Below, piece after piece: positions 43,751 to 54,780 of a stretch of DNA of 64,000 nt (positions are counted from its first letter, which is position 1; each line of letters opens with the position of its first letter). The notes beneath the pieces are model-generated. The model saw only the letters and a list, made by a program, of their open reading frames with translations. It was not told where the DNA came from and searched no databases. The translations under genes were made by a program, and so were the position numbers. Origin of the DNA: JAGWRI01 sp035700805 (GTDB lineage: Bacteria; Gemmatimonadota; Gemmatimonadetes; Gemmatimonadales; Gemmatimonadaceae); contig DASSOG010000053.1 in the NCBI GenBank assembly GCA_035700805.1, positions 8,117 through 72,116 on the forward strand, given 5' to 3'.

Positions 43751-44122
43751 TCAGCCACTGCCAGCCTGGGCACCCGGAGGGCGATGGCCCGCCAACTCCG
43801 CCTCGATGGCGGCCTTCAGCGGCCCCGGTTGGGGCGGCGATGGAAACCGCCAACCGTTGATGATCACGGTTGGGGTGCCCGTGAGGCCAATGCTTGATCC
43901 GAACTGCAGACCGGCCTGGATGACTCCGACCGACGCGGAACTTCGAGCGCACGCAACGATGGCGCTGGTATCGGCGATGCCAGCCCCCGCTGCATATGCG
44001 CCCCATGACTTCAGGCCCAGTGAGTCCTGGTTTGCGAACACAGCCTGCCGCCATTCGTCAAACCTCCCGGCTTGCAAGGTCGTCCCTATCCTGGCCACCG
44101 GGAAGAGCCGAAACGCGCCAAG
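43751..44122 (-). pseudogene. DsbA-family thioredoxin-like fragment, N-terminus lost
   Basis: An open stretch of about 123 codons bounded upstream by TAA (44125-44123) encodes the C-terminal half of a DsbA/Thioredoxin_4 protein: RFDEWRQAVFANQDSLGLKSW, then the cis-proline region SSIGLTGTPTVIINGWRF. The N-terminal thioredoxin part with the CxxC active site is absent, and no other frame upstream supplies it. A GTG at 44098 could start a 115-residue product, but without CxxC it would have no redox activity. Best read as a remnant of a deleted gene. Confidence 0.65.
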
Positions 44123-44182
44123 TTACGGCGATTCGCGCCAAATCAGCTGAGAAACGCCACTTCCGATAAGCTACCGACGCTG

Positions 44183-45016
44183 TCATCCCAAGAAACCCGC
44201 AAATGCGTCGCATGCATCTGGAAAGGACAAGTGTCTCAGCGGCAAGGCACTGTTCGCTGGCACCGTTCGCTGGAATCGTCTCCTGAGTTCGTACGGCGAG
44301 CTCGCGCCACTCTCGGTGGCCGCCCGTTTCGGCGACCATCCCAACTCATCAATCCGCCATGCCGTGTGCAGGAACAACATCCACGCCAGTAGACGCGTTG
44401 GGGTCACCCGGAATGCCCTCGAAATCTGCCGCTCCAGTGTCCGCACAGAAGTCTTCCGCATCACCGCCCACTCCGGCACGGAGCAGACTCGCCGACCCAC
44501 AAGGGCCGCCTCTGTTGCCAGCCCCCGGTTCGGCTGGGCCCACGCCGCTGGAAGTCGCTGGGCAATCTGAAGCAGTGCGTCTGTTGGCCGTTTGTTGTCA
44601 ACGAGTGTCTCCACGCCCCGTTCAATCGAGTCGATTCCTCTTACCGCAACGGCAAGCGACAATTGCGTGGCGGCACAGGTCAGGACGTGGCGAGCCGCGC
44701 GTTGCGTGAGCCGGATCACCAGAAGAAGCGGGAGCCCACGAAGGTGCGCGGCCGTCGCGCATTCCCGCATCGCGGAATCGCTCAGGCTCGCGCTGTCGAG
44801 AACAGCCAACTTGCATGCCCCGGAGGCAATCCGTTCAATGAGAGATGCTACGTCGTTCACGATAACCAACTCGTAGTTCGCTGCTTCGTATCGTCTGAGT
44901 TGGTCGAGCTCCTCCATTGACAAACCGTAGGTCAGGATGCGTCGACCAATACCAAATCCTACTTCGTCGGGAATGAGATCGCCGTCGGAAGGAGCTCCAG
45001 ACCCGTGGGCGTTCAT
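44183..45016 (-). CDS. AraC-type regulator with receiver-like N-terminus (copy 1)
   Basis: 277 residues. The N-terminal portion (about 45-140) resembles a receiver fold without a full acidic pocket (YELVIVNDVASLIERI, KLAVLDSASLSD). The C-terminal 90 residues (about 183-270) match an AraC double helix-turn-helix (TSVRTLERQISRAFRVTPTRLLAWM, then PKRAATESGASSPYELRRRFQR), though weakly. The architecture and length parallel the regulator at 60810-61607, so they are probably paralogues. It lies in an accessory patch beside the DsbA remnant; its targets are unknown. Confidence 0.72.
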   Translation of the reverse strand: MNAHGSGAPSDGDLIPDEVGFGIGRRILTYGLSMEELDQLRRYEAANYELVIVNDVASLIERIASGACKLAVLDSASLSDSAMRECATAAHLRGLPLLLVIRLTQRAARHVLTCAATQLSLAVAVRGIDSIERGVETLVDNKRPTDALLQIAQRLPAAWAQPNRGLATEAALVGRRVCSVPEWAVMRKTSVRTLERQISRAFRVTPTRLLAWMLFLHTAWRIDELGWSPKRAATESGASSPYELRRRFQRTVPANSALPLRHLSFPDACDAFAGFLG

Positions 45017-45317
45017 CGTGGCCCCTCAATGCTGCGCGTGATGACGCCATGACGCCCGAGTACGGGCTTATGCAGTCCGCCCCCCCCCGTACGTCGTCGC
45101 AACAGTGGCACGCAGCACAGGTGTAAAGCTCACGCCGATTACTCATGGCGTTCGGATATACACCGGCTTGTCGCCGACGCAAGACCATGCGTCAGAGCGC
45201 GAACGCCTGGTTGCCTGAGGCAGGTTTCTCTAAGCGCGCTACCAGCGCGTTCCCACCATCCCGCTCTCGATGCTCCATCGGCAACATCGGAGGATCCATC
45301 GCACCTTCCGCACCCTG
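45017..45317. other. Intergenic region with 9-C tract and tandem octamer
   Basis: 301 bp upstream of the AraC-type gene at 45016 and downstream of the YyaL-type gene. It holds a tandem octamer ATGACGCC-ATGACGCC (45041-45056), a run of nine C (45080-45088) flanked by GTACGGG and CCCGTAC that could pair, and a small stem CGCGCT-ACC-AGCGCG (45235-45249). A 44-codon open frame from 45188 has no ribosome site or signal sequence and I do not call it. Confidence 0.5.
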
Positions 45318-47372
<2,055 letters not shown>

Positions 47373-47462
47373 TGGTGCGGTTCCGGGTTGTTCGCACTAC
47401 CTTAGTCCTCTCTCGAACACTAACCGGCAGCGGCCGGCCCTGTCCTGAACCTTCCTGTCCGC

Positions 47463-48812
47463 ATGGCTGCTCATTCCCGATCGTCGGCATCCGGATCGCA
47501 CGGACGCGACCCCGCGGCCGCGGCGCCCGCCCAGTCGGCCCGGAGCACGTGGCGCCGGCGCGTCCCCTGGGTGGCGGTGGGGCTCACGGCCCTGATCGCG
47601 CTCTCCGCGGGGTTCGCGGTGCTTCCCATCCGCAATGCCGCCTCGCTCCAGCCGGTGCCCGACGTCCGCCTGGTGCGCTCGGCCGCGTACCTGCTCCTGG
47701 CGCCAATATGTGAAGTGTTCGATACGCTCTCGCTCATGAGCGTCCGGCAGCATGTGGCCATCCTGGTGACGCTGGTCGTCCTGTTCGCGGGCTGGCGTGC
47801 GTGGCGGGGCATGCACCGGGGAACCCGGTGGTGGCGTGAGGTGCTGGCCGTCTTCATCGGGCTTGCGGCGTTCATCGCCTTTTACGCCGTGGGCGTCCTG
47901 GTTCCGCGTCCGATGGCCGCGCTGATGGTGGACGCGCCGTTCAACAGCGTGATCCTGGTTGCCGATTTCCATTCGCATACCAGTTATTCGCATGATGGCA
48001 TGGCGTGGTTCACCCCGGAAGCCAATCGCCAGTGGCATGCGCGAGCCGGGTACGACGTGGCGTACATCACCGACCACCGCACGGTGCGCGGGGCCGAGCT
48101 GGGCCTGGCCGGCAATCCATCACAGGCAGGCCAGGGCACCACGATCCTGCAGGGGCTCGAGGTGGTCTGGGATGGGGCGCACGTGAACATCCTGGGAGCG
48201 CAGCGCACGTACAAGGGTCTCACCGACGTCAACCTCCGGGACATTGACGACACGGCACTCACGCTCGCGAGCATGATACCCGGACGGGAACCGGTGGTGG
48301 TCTTCACGTTTCCCGGCCGGCTGGCAGACATGAAGCCTGCACATGGCCCGGGTACGCCCGGTGTCCGCGCCATTGAGGTGGTGGATGGCGCGATCCGCGG
48401 GTTCAGCGATACGCGCCGCAACCGCGCGGCCATCGTGGCGGCCGCCGACAGCCTGCACCTGGCGCTGGTCTCCGGCAGCAACAACCATGGCTGGGGATTC
48501 ACGGCTCCCGGCTGGACGCTGCTGCAGGTGCCCGGCTGGCGCGGGATGGACGCGGACGACCTGGCCGAGGCCATTGACGCGGATATCCGGACGCACGGCT
48601 TCCAGGCGACGCAGGTGGTGGAACGCCGCGTGGCCGAGACGGGGGGCAGCCCCTGGCAGCTGGCCGTTACCGTACCGCTCGTGGCGTGGCGCATGTTCAC
48701 CACGATGTCCGGCACTGAACGCGCTTCGTGGATTGCCTGGATCTGGGTGCTGGTGGTCTTGCGATTCACCTGGCGCCGACGCCGGACGCGCGACGGGGCG
48801 GCCAGGGCGTGA
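47463..48812 (+). CDS. Membrane protein with PHP-like metal phosphoesterase domain
   Basis: 449 residues. Three N-terminal helices (about 34-54, 96-112 and 128-147) and one C-terminal helix (about 417-436) flank a domain starting VADFHSHTSYSHDGM, with H170, H172, H177 and D178 matching the PHP metal-binding pattern. DVAYITDHRTV (second PHP motif), GLEVVWDGAHVNILG and SGSNNHGWGF follow. PHP proteins hydrolyse phosphoesters using di- or tri-metal sites. The helix count places the domain probably outside the cytoplasm. The ArnT-like gene overlaps its stop, so they may act together on the envelope. Confidence 0.82.
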   Translation: MAAHSRSSASGSHGRDPAAAAPAQSARSTWRRRVPWVAVGLTALIALSAGFAVLPIRNAASLQPVPDVRLVRSAAYLLLAPICEVFDTLSLMSVRQHVAILVTLVVLFAGWRAWRGMHRGTRWWREVLAVFIGLAAFIAFYAVGVLVPRPMAALMVDAPFNSVILVADFHSHTSYSHDGMAWFTPEANRQWHARAGYDVAYITDHRTVRGAELGLAGNPSQAGQGTTILQGLEVVWDGAHVNILGAQRTYKGLTDVNLRDIDDTALTLASMIPGREPVVVFTFPGRLADMKPAHGPGTPGVRAIEVVDGAIRGFSDTRRNRAAIVAAADSLHLALVSGSNNHGWGFTAPGWTLLQVPGWRGMDADDLAEAIDADIRTHGFQATQVVERRVAETGGSPWQLAVTVPLVAWRMFTTMSGTERASWIAWIWVLVVLRFTWRRRRTRDGAARA

Positions 48813-50356
48813 GCCATACGGATTTGTCCATGGGTGGCGGCCGGCGCGCCGCGCGCGAATGGGACCTGGCCGTCGCGGTGGTGGCCGGGGCCGCCATTGT
48901 CCGGCTGGGCATCGCCACGCTGCTCCCGCTCTTTCCCGATGAAGCGTACTACTGGGAGTGGTCGCGCCACCTGGCGGCCGGGTACTTTGACCATCCGTGG
49001 GGCATCGCGGCCCTGATTGCCGGCGGCACCTGGGTTTCCGGGCACGTTGGTATTGAAGTTTCCACATTTGCGGTGCGCCTGCTCGTCATTGTCGCGGGCT
49101 TCCTGGCCTCGCTGGCGGGGGCGGCCATCGCGCGACGCGTGGGGGGCGACCGCGCCGGGCTCGTCGCGGCGCTGATTTTTGTCGCCATGCCACTGGCAGC
49201 GTCCGGGATGGTGCTCGCCACCCCGGACGTGCCGTTGCTCGCGGCATCGGCGGGAGCGATGTACGCCGTGGTGCGGGCCCTGGAGCACGCGCGCGGTTCG
49301 CGCGCCTCACTCGGCTGGTGGATCGCGGCCGGGGTCGCGCTGGGACTCGCGTTCTCGTCCAAGTACACTTCCATCCTGATCCCCGTCGGTATCACGGTCG
49401 CGCTGGTATTCAACCGGCAGCTCCGCGCGCGGCTGCGCGAACCGGGTCCGTACCTGGCCTGTGTGGCGGCCACGCTGGTGTTCCTGCCGGTGCTCATCTG
49501 GAACTCGCATCACGGGTGGATCTCGTTCGGCTTCCAGCTCAATCACGGCCTGGGTACCACGCGCGGGTCGGCGGTGAGCCGGGAACTGAACCTGCTCGGC
49601 GGACAGGCCGGCCTCGCCTCGCCCATCATCCTCGTGATGCTGGGCATCGCGACCTGGCGGGCGCTGGTGCGGCCGAAGACGGAATTTCACTTCCTGCTCG
49701 CCGCGGTCTCGGTCGTGTGCTTCGGCACCTTCGCGCTGAGCGCGCTGCGCAAACCCGTGGAGGCGAACTGGCCGGCGCTCGCCTACGTGGCGGCGGTGCC
49801 CCTGCTGGCGCTCACCGGGTGGACCCACGTCGGCAAGAGGTGGCTGGCCTTGGGCATTGGCCTGGCCGGTGCGCTATCCACGATATTGTATGTCCAGGCC
49901 GTGACACCGGTGCTCCCGCTGCCGGCGTCGCGCGATCCGGTGGCGCGCTCGGCCGGCTGGGACCAACTGGCTGACAGCGTGGTGGCGGCGACCGGCCTGC
50001 CAGGTGGCGACGGACGTCACGTGTGGGTGGCCGGCGACCGGTACCAGGATGCGTCGGAGCTGGCCTTCAACCTGCCGGGGAATCCGTTTGTGTTCTCCAC
50101 CAACCTGTCGGGACGCCCCAACCAGTACGACCTGTGGCCGGGATTCCCGCAGGTGGCGCAGGCGGGCGACAACCTGGTGCTGGTGCTCGACGAGGTGCCG
50201 GGAACGCATCACACGGCCGCGGTACTGGCGCCGCACTTCCGCAGCGAGACCAGGGGGGCACTGGTGCCCCTGACCCGCAGCGACGGCAGCGTGGCCACCC
50301 GCCGCCGAATCTGGATCCTGCGCGGCTGGAAGGGGACCTGGCCGGACGGGGAGTAG
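48809..50356 (+). CDS. ArnT/PMT-like membrane glycosyltransferase (GT83-type)
   Basis: 515 residues from GTG 48809, which overlaps the PHP-protein stop (GTGA). About 11 membrane helices. The first periplasmic loop holds the catalytic-type acidic motif FPDEAYYWEWSRHLAAGYFDHPW, as in ArnT and protein mannosyltransferases that use polyprenyl-phosphate sugars. Further conserved loops are TPDVPLLAASA and FSSKYTSILI. The C-terminal 150 residues are soluble and periplasmic. The acceptor (lipid A, protein or glycan) cannot be deduced. Confidence 0.9.
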   Translation: MSHTDLSMGGGRRAAREWDLAVAVVAGAAIVRLGIATLLPLFPDEAYYWEWSRHLAAGYFDHPWGIAALIAGGTWVSGHVGIEVSTFAVRLLVIVAGFLASLAGAAIARRVGGDRAGLVAALIFVAMPLAASGMVLATPDVPLLAASAGAMYAVVRALEHARGSRASLGWWIAAGVALGLAFSSKYTSILIPVGITVALVFNRQLRARLREPGPYLACVAATLVFLPVLIWNSHHGWISFGFQLNHGLGTTRGSAVSRELNLLGGQAGLASPIILVMLGIATWRALVRPKTEFHFLLAAVSVVCFGTFALSALRKPVEANWPALAYVAAVPLLALTGWTHVGKRWLALGIGLAGALSTILYVQAVTPVLPLPASRDPVARSAGWDQLADSVVAATGLPGGDGRHVWVAGDRYQDASELAFNLPGNPFVFSTNLSGRPNQYDLWPGFPQVAQAGDNLVLVLDEVPGTHHTAAVLAPHFRSETRGALVPLTRSDGSVATRRRIWILRGWKGTWPDGE

Positions 50357-50386
50357 CAAGCGTCAGGGCCGGTTTGCGCGGCGCGG

Positions 50387-52915
50387 TTACGGTAGGGACG
50401 GCCGGAGTGTCGCGCTCCGGCAGGCGATGTCCACCGACGCCGGTGCGAGCCCGTCGGCGGCAGCGCGGATCGTGATGGTCCCGGCGTTCCTGCCGGATTG
50501 CACGATGGCCATGCACAGGCCATTGAACGCCCGTCGCACCGTGCCCTTGTCCGGCGTGTGGTCGCTGGGGTCGCCATTGCCAAGCCCGATCAACGTGCCG
50601 GCCCCGGAAACCGTGAACTCGATTTCGTCTCCCGCCACCGGCACCACGCGTCCCTGTGCATCCACCACGCGCACGACGATGACCGACACGTCCTCGCCGT
50701 TCGCGTCGATTGTGGCGCGATCCGGCGTCAGCGTGATGGCCGAGGGTGCGCCCGTGGTCTCGCGCCGATCCACCAGCACCTGCTGTCCCCTGGTGAAGCC
50801 ACGCGCCTCGAGGGTACCCGGCGCGTAGGGCACCTGCCAGGCCAGGTGCGCATTCGGTGTCACGCGCTGCCGCCCCAGGCTCGTGCCGTTGAGCAGCAGT
50901 TCCACCTCGTCCACGTTGGCGTGCACCCACACCCGGACGTCCTGTCCTTCGCGACCCGGCCAGTTCCAGTGCGGCAGGATGTGGACCACCGGGTCGCGGC
51001 CCCACCAGGCCTTGTAGTAGTAGAAGTTGTCCTTGGCAAAGCCGCAGGTATCCATGATACCAAAATGCGAATTGATGCACGGCCATCCGTACGGGGTGGG
51101 CTCACCGCGGTAGTCGAACCCGGTCCAGACAAACCCGCCGGCCAGGAACGCGCGCGCGGCGTACGTGGACCACCAGTGTTCGGCGGTCGCGGCCCAGGGC
51201 GGGAACTGCGTGTCGTAGGCCTCCACGTATCCACGCACCTTATCGTTGGCGTAGATCCCGCGCGTGGAAACGGTGCTTCCCACTTCCGTCCCCATGGACC
51301 ACTTCGTGGGGAACTTCGCGCGAAAGGCGTCTATGCGCTTGTCGTCGCCGTAGTTGAACCCCTGCACGTCCACCACCGCGCTCAGGCCCGGCCCCCAGGT
51401 GTCGTCCATTGCCTCGGTGATGGGACGCGTCGGGTCCAGGCGCCGCGCCAGGCGCTTCATGGACGCCGCCATGCGGGCGCCCACGTCGGTCGCCTGCGTG
51501 GGTTCCTCGTTGCCAATGGACCAGCAGAAGACGCTCGGATGGTTGCGATCGCGCCGGATCAATCGCTCAAACTGGCTCAGGCCCTCCTGGCTCGAGGCGA
51601 ACATGCGGGTTTCATCAAGCACCAGCATGCCCAGCCGGTCGCATGCATCCAGCAGCTCGGGGGTGGGCGGGTTGTGCGAAGTGCGATAGGCGTTACACCC
51701 CATCTCCTTGAGTCGCGCAATGCGATAGTACTGCAGGCGGTCGGGCAGTGCGGAGCCCACCCCGGCGTGGTCCTGGTGGTTGCAGGTGCCCTGCAGCTCC
51801 ACGTGCTGCCCGTTCAGGAAGAACCCCCGGTCCGCGTCCCAGCGCAGGGTGCGGATGCCGAACGGCGTCTCGGTGCCATCCACCACGGCCCCGTCCACCT
51901 CGATGGTGGCCTGGGCCCGGTACAGCGCCGGGTGCTCGATGGACCAGAGGTCGGCATCGTGCACCGTGGTGCGCAGCGACACGGTGGCGCTCTCCCACGC
52001 CGGAAGTCGCACCGTCCCGGAACGCGCCGTGCCGCGGCTCGTGCCGGCGTCATCCACGATGCGCGTGCCAACGCGGCACGTGGTATCGGCGCCGGAATCG
52101 TTGGCGACCGTCACCTGCACCGTGACCTCCGCGTCGTGGCCGCGCACCTCGCTCGTCACGAAGGTGCCCCACTGTGGCACGTGCACTGGCGCCGCCTTCA
52201 CCAGCCAGGCGTGCCGGTACATGCCCGCGCCCTCATAGAACCAGCCTTCATTCTCGGTGGCGTCCACGCGGAGGCAGAGCACGTTCTCGGCGCCGACGTG
52301 TACCATATCCGTGATGTCCACGCTGAAGGGCGCATAGCCGCTCAGCGCCGTGGTGAGGTAGATGCCGTTGAGGGCCACGATGGCGTTGCGATATACGCCG
52401 TCAAATTCGAGCCACAGGCGGCGGCCCGCGTCCGTGGCGGGTATGGCAAAACTCTTGCGGTACCATCCGACGCTCGTGGCGGGGTACGCCCGCCCCACGG
52501 GCTTGAAGCCGTGTGAGGTGAGCGCCGGGTCATTCACGAAGGGCAGCTCCACCGCCCAGTCGTGCGGCAGGTTGACGTCGCGCCACGTGGAGGCGTCGAA
52601 CCGTTCGCGCGCCGGGGCGAACAGGTGGCCGGTCTTGGCGAACGCGCCATCGTTGCCGCGGCCGTAGCCAAAGTCGAGCCCGGGGTCGGAGGCGTGTCCG
52701 AAGTGGAACTTCCAGCCGAAGTCCAGCAGCAGGCGTTCGCGCGCGCCCGCGGCAAAGGGGGGATGCTGCGTCAGGTCGACGAACGGTGGCTGCTGGTCCT
52801 CGTGGAGCGTGTTGGCGGCGCCATTCACCAGGGCATCCGCCCACTTCGGCACCATCAATCCGCCCGCGCCCGCGAGGCCGCCCTTCACTACGTCGCGCCG
52901 TGTCCATTTCCGCAT
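50387..52915 (-). CDS. Tat-exported GH2-family beta-galactosidase/glycosidase
   Basis: 842 residues. A Tat signal is present (KWTRRDVVKGGLAGAGG). Order: GH2 sugar-binding domain (about 60-240, LPHDWAVE, GWYRKSF), Ig-like domain (about 240-350), TIM barrel (about 355-640) and C-terminal DUF4982/Big-like domains. The catalytic acid/base is E470 in SIGNEEP and the nucleophile E544 in MGTEVGS. Before the barrel lie NGQHVELQGTCNHQDHAGVG and AYRTSHNPPTP. Sugar specificity (beta-galactoside versus glucuronide) is not certain. It has no sugar transporter beside it and is divergent from the amidohydrolase gene. Confidence 0.92.
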   Translation of the reverse strand: MRKWTRRDVVKGGLAGAGGLMVPKWADALVNGAANTLHEDQQPPFVDLTQHPPFAAGARERLLLDFGWKFHFGHASDPGLDFGYGRGNDGAFAKTGHLFAPARERFDASTWRDVNLPHDWAVELPFVNDPALTSHGFKPVGRAYPATSVGWYRKSFAIPATDAGRRLWLEFDGVYRNAIVALNGIYLTTALSGYAPFSVDITDMVHVGAENVLCLRVDATENEGWFYEGAGMYRHAWLVKAAPVHVPQWGTFVTSEVRGHDAEVTVQVTVANDSGADTTCRVGTRIVDDAGTSRGTARSGTVRLPAWESATVSLRTTVHDADLWSIEHPALYRAQATIEVDGAVVDGTETPFGIRTLRWDADRGFFLNGQHVELQGTCNHQDHAGVGSALPDRLQYYRIARLKEMGCNAYRTSHNPPTPELLDACDRLGMLVLDETRMFASSQEGLSQFERLIRRDRNHPSVFCWSIGNEEPTQATDVGARMAASMKRLARRLDPTRPITEAMDDTWGPGLSAVVDVQGFNYGDDKRIDAFRAKFPTKWSMGTEVGSTVSTRGIYANDKVRGYVEAYDTQFPPWAATAEHWWSTYAARAFLAGGFVWTGFDYRGEPTPYGWPCINSHFGIMDTCGFAKDNFYYYKAWWGRDPVVHILPHWNWPGREGQDVRVWVHANVDEVELLLNGTSLGRQRVTPNAHLAWQVPYAPGTLEARGFTRGQQVLVDRRETTGAPSAITLTPDRATIDANGEDVSVIVVRVVDAQGRVVPVAGDEIEFTVSGAGTLIGLGNGDPSDHTPDKGTVRRAFNGLCMAIVQSGRNAGTITIRAAADGLAPASVDIACRSATLRPSLP

Positions 52916-53114
52916 CGTCGTGCTCCCTTCCCGGTCATCGGGTATCCGGATGTGTTAAGTTGCCCCGGCAGACGCTGTCAGCGTCCACTTGGTATACCGC
53001 GAAATTCCCTTCCGAACAACCCGACCCGCCGCGGCGTGTCCGGCCCCGCCTGGGGGCCCGTGACCGGCGGAGGCGCCCGCCCCGGCGTCACACGGCGGCG
53101 CCACGAGGAAAACG

Positions 53115-53939
53115 ATGATCATCGACTGCCACGTCCACCTGAACAACTACCACGACCAGGTCGCCGTCTCGCTGGATGAGAGCCTGGACCACCTGCAGGG
53201 GGCCATGTCCGAGGCGGGGGTGGACCATTCCATCGTGCTGACGAGCTACATCGTCAATCCCAACCGCCCGAGCACCGCCGAGGTGGTGCGTGGCGTGGAG
53301 AAGTGGAAGAACCTCAGCGTGGTGGCGGGCATCAGCTACCTCAACTACAAGCAACGTGACCTGCGCGAGATGGCCGACTTCCTTCGCGATGGCCTGGTCG
53401 TGGGGCTGAAGCTGTACCCGGGGTACGAGCCGTTCTACCCGCACGACCCGCGGTTGCGCGTGGTGTACGACCTGGCGGAGGAATTCGACGTGCCGGTCAT
53501 GATCCACAGCGGCGACACCTACAGTCCCAAGGGCAAGCTCAAGTACTCGCACCCGCTCGAGGTAGACGAGGTCGCGGTGGACTATCCGAACGTGAAATTC
53601 GTGATCTGCCACCTGGGGAACCCCTGGCTGGTGGACTGCATGGAAGTAGTGTACAAGAACAAGAACGTGTACGCCGACTTCTCCGGCCTGGTGCTGGGCG
53701 AATTCACCGAGACGTTCGAGGACTACATGGAGCGCCAGATCGAGGAGGTCATCCTCTACGCCGGCGAGCCCAACTACCTGCTGTACGGGACCGACTGGCC
53801 CATCTGTTCCATGAAATCATATGTGGAATTCGTGCGGCAGTTGAAGATGAGCGCCGAGCAGAAGCACCAGATCATGTACGAGAACGCCCGGAAGCTGTTC
53901 AAGCTGCCGCTGCCTGCCGTGGCGCCCACCCAGACCTGA
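53115..53939 (+). CDS. Amidohydrolase-2 family TIM-barrel protein
   Basis: 274 residues; ATG 53115 preceded by GAGGAA. Metal-site motifs of the amidohydrolase-2 family: DCHVHLN at the N-terminus (H-x-H), LKLYPGYEPF, MIHSGDTY, the CHLGNPWLVD histidine and YGTDWPIC with the catalytic aspartate. Family members act as decarboxylases or lactonases on small carboxylates (for example ACMSD-like). The GNAT gene follows after 12 nt. Substrate unknown. Confidence 0.9.
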   Translation: MIIDCHVHLNNYHDQVAVSLDESLDHLQGAMSEAGVDHSIVLTSYIVNPNRPSTAEVVRGVEKWKNLSVVAGISYLNYKQRDLREMADFLRDGLVVGLKLYPGYEPFYPHDPRLRVVYDLAEEFDVPVMIHSGDTYSPKGKLKYSHPLEVDEVAVDYPNVKFVICHLGNPWLVDCMEVVYKNKNVYADFSGLVLGEFTETFEDYMERQIEEVILYAGEPNYLLYGTDWPICSMKSYVEFVRQLKMSAEQKHQIMYENARKLFKLPLPAVAPTQT

Positions 53940-53951
53940 ACCCGGAGGCGC

Positions 53952-54662
53952 ATGATCAGGGTACGGGAAATTCGCTCAGTAGACGATCCGTCGTTCCGGG
54001 CGGCGCATGGCCTGCTGCGCCGCATCTTCCCGCGGTCGGAAATGATGCCTCGCCGCGCCTGGGTGCAGGTGCTGCGGGAACGGGCGCAGGGGCTCTGGAC
54101 GGACCTCAACTGGCACCTCCTGGTGGCCGAGCGGGACGGACGCGTCATTGGCGCGGCCAGCGGATCGTATCTGGGAAATGTGAACATCGGCGTCGTGGGG
54201 TATGTCGCGGTGGACGGCGCCGCCCGGGCGCGGGGGCTGGGTCCTCGGCTCCGGCGGGCCCTGGTCCGGGCCTTCGTGCGCGATGCCTGGGACGTGAACG
54301 ACACGATGCTCCGTGCCGTGGTGGGCGAGGTGCACGCCGATAACCCGTGGTTGCGCGTGCTCGTCTCCCGGCATCATGCCATTGCCCTGGACTTCCCGTA
54401 CTACCAGCCGGCGCTCCGATCGTCCGGCAAGGTCGTGCCGCTGGTGATGTACTACGAACCCATTGACGGACGCCGCCGCTGGCTCACGGTGGGCGAGGTG
54501 CGCCGGCTGCTCTACACCATGTGGCGCCGCGCCTACCGCGTGGCCAACCCGCTGGGAAACCCGAACTTCCGGCGGATGCTGCGCGAGCTGAGCGGCCGCC
54601 GTCGCGTGGGGCCGCGTGCCATGCTGCCGCGCACGCACCGCGACCGCCACGCCATCAGTTGA
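53952..54662 (+). CDS. GNAT-like N-acetyltransferase family protein
   Basis: 236 residues, ATG preceded by GGAGG. The acetyl-CoA-binding motif A is seen as VGYVAVDGAARARGLGPRLRRAL (about 76-98), matching R-x-x-G-x-G/A. LLVAERDGRVIGAASGSYLG precedes it. The C-terminal roughly 90 residues are basic and unlike standard GNATs. It probably shares a transcript with the amidohydrolase gene 12 nt upstream. Substrate unknown. Confidence 0.8.
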   Translation: MIRVREIRSVDDPSFRAAHGLLRRIFPRSEMMPRRAWVQVLRERAQGLWTDLNWHLLVAERDGRVIGAASGSYLGNVNIGVVGYVAVDGAARARGLGPRLRRALVRAFVRDAWDVNDTMLRAVVGEVHADNPWLRVLVSRHHAIALDFPYYQPALRSSGKVVPLVMYYEPIDGRRRWLTVGEVRRLLYTMWRRAYRVANPLGNPNFRRMLRELSGRRRVGPRAMLPRTHRDRHAIS

Positions 54663-54780
54663 CTTGGCGCGCCCGGCGGTCACCCGCCGGCGCTGGCCAG
54701 CCACCTGATTCCGGCCCGTTTCTCGCCTCCAGGCCCGCCCCGCCTTGCGGGCCCATGTCCCCGGGCTGTTTCTTAGGACC

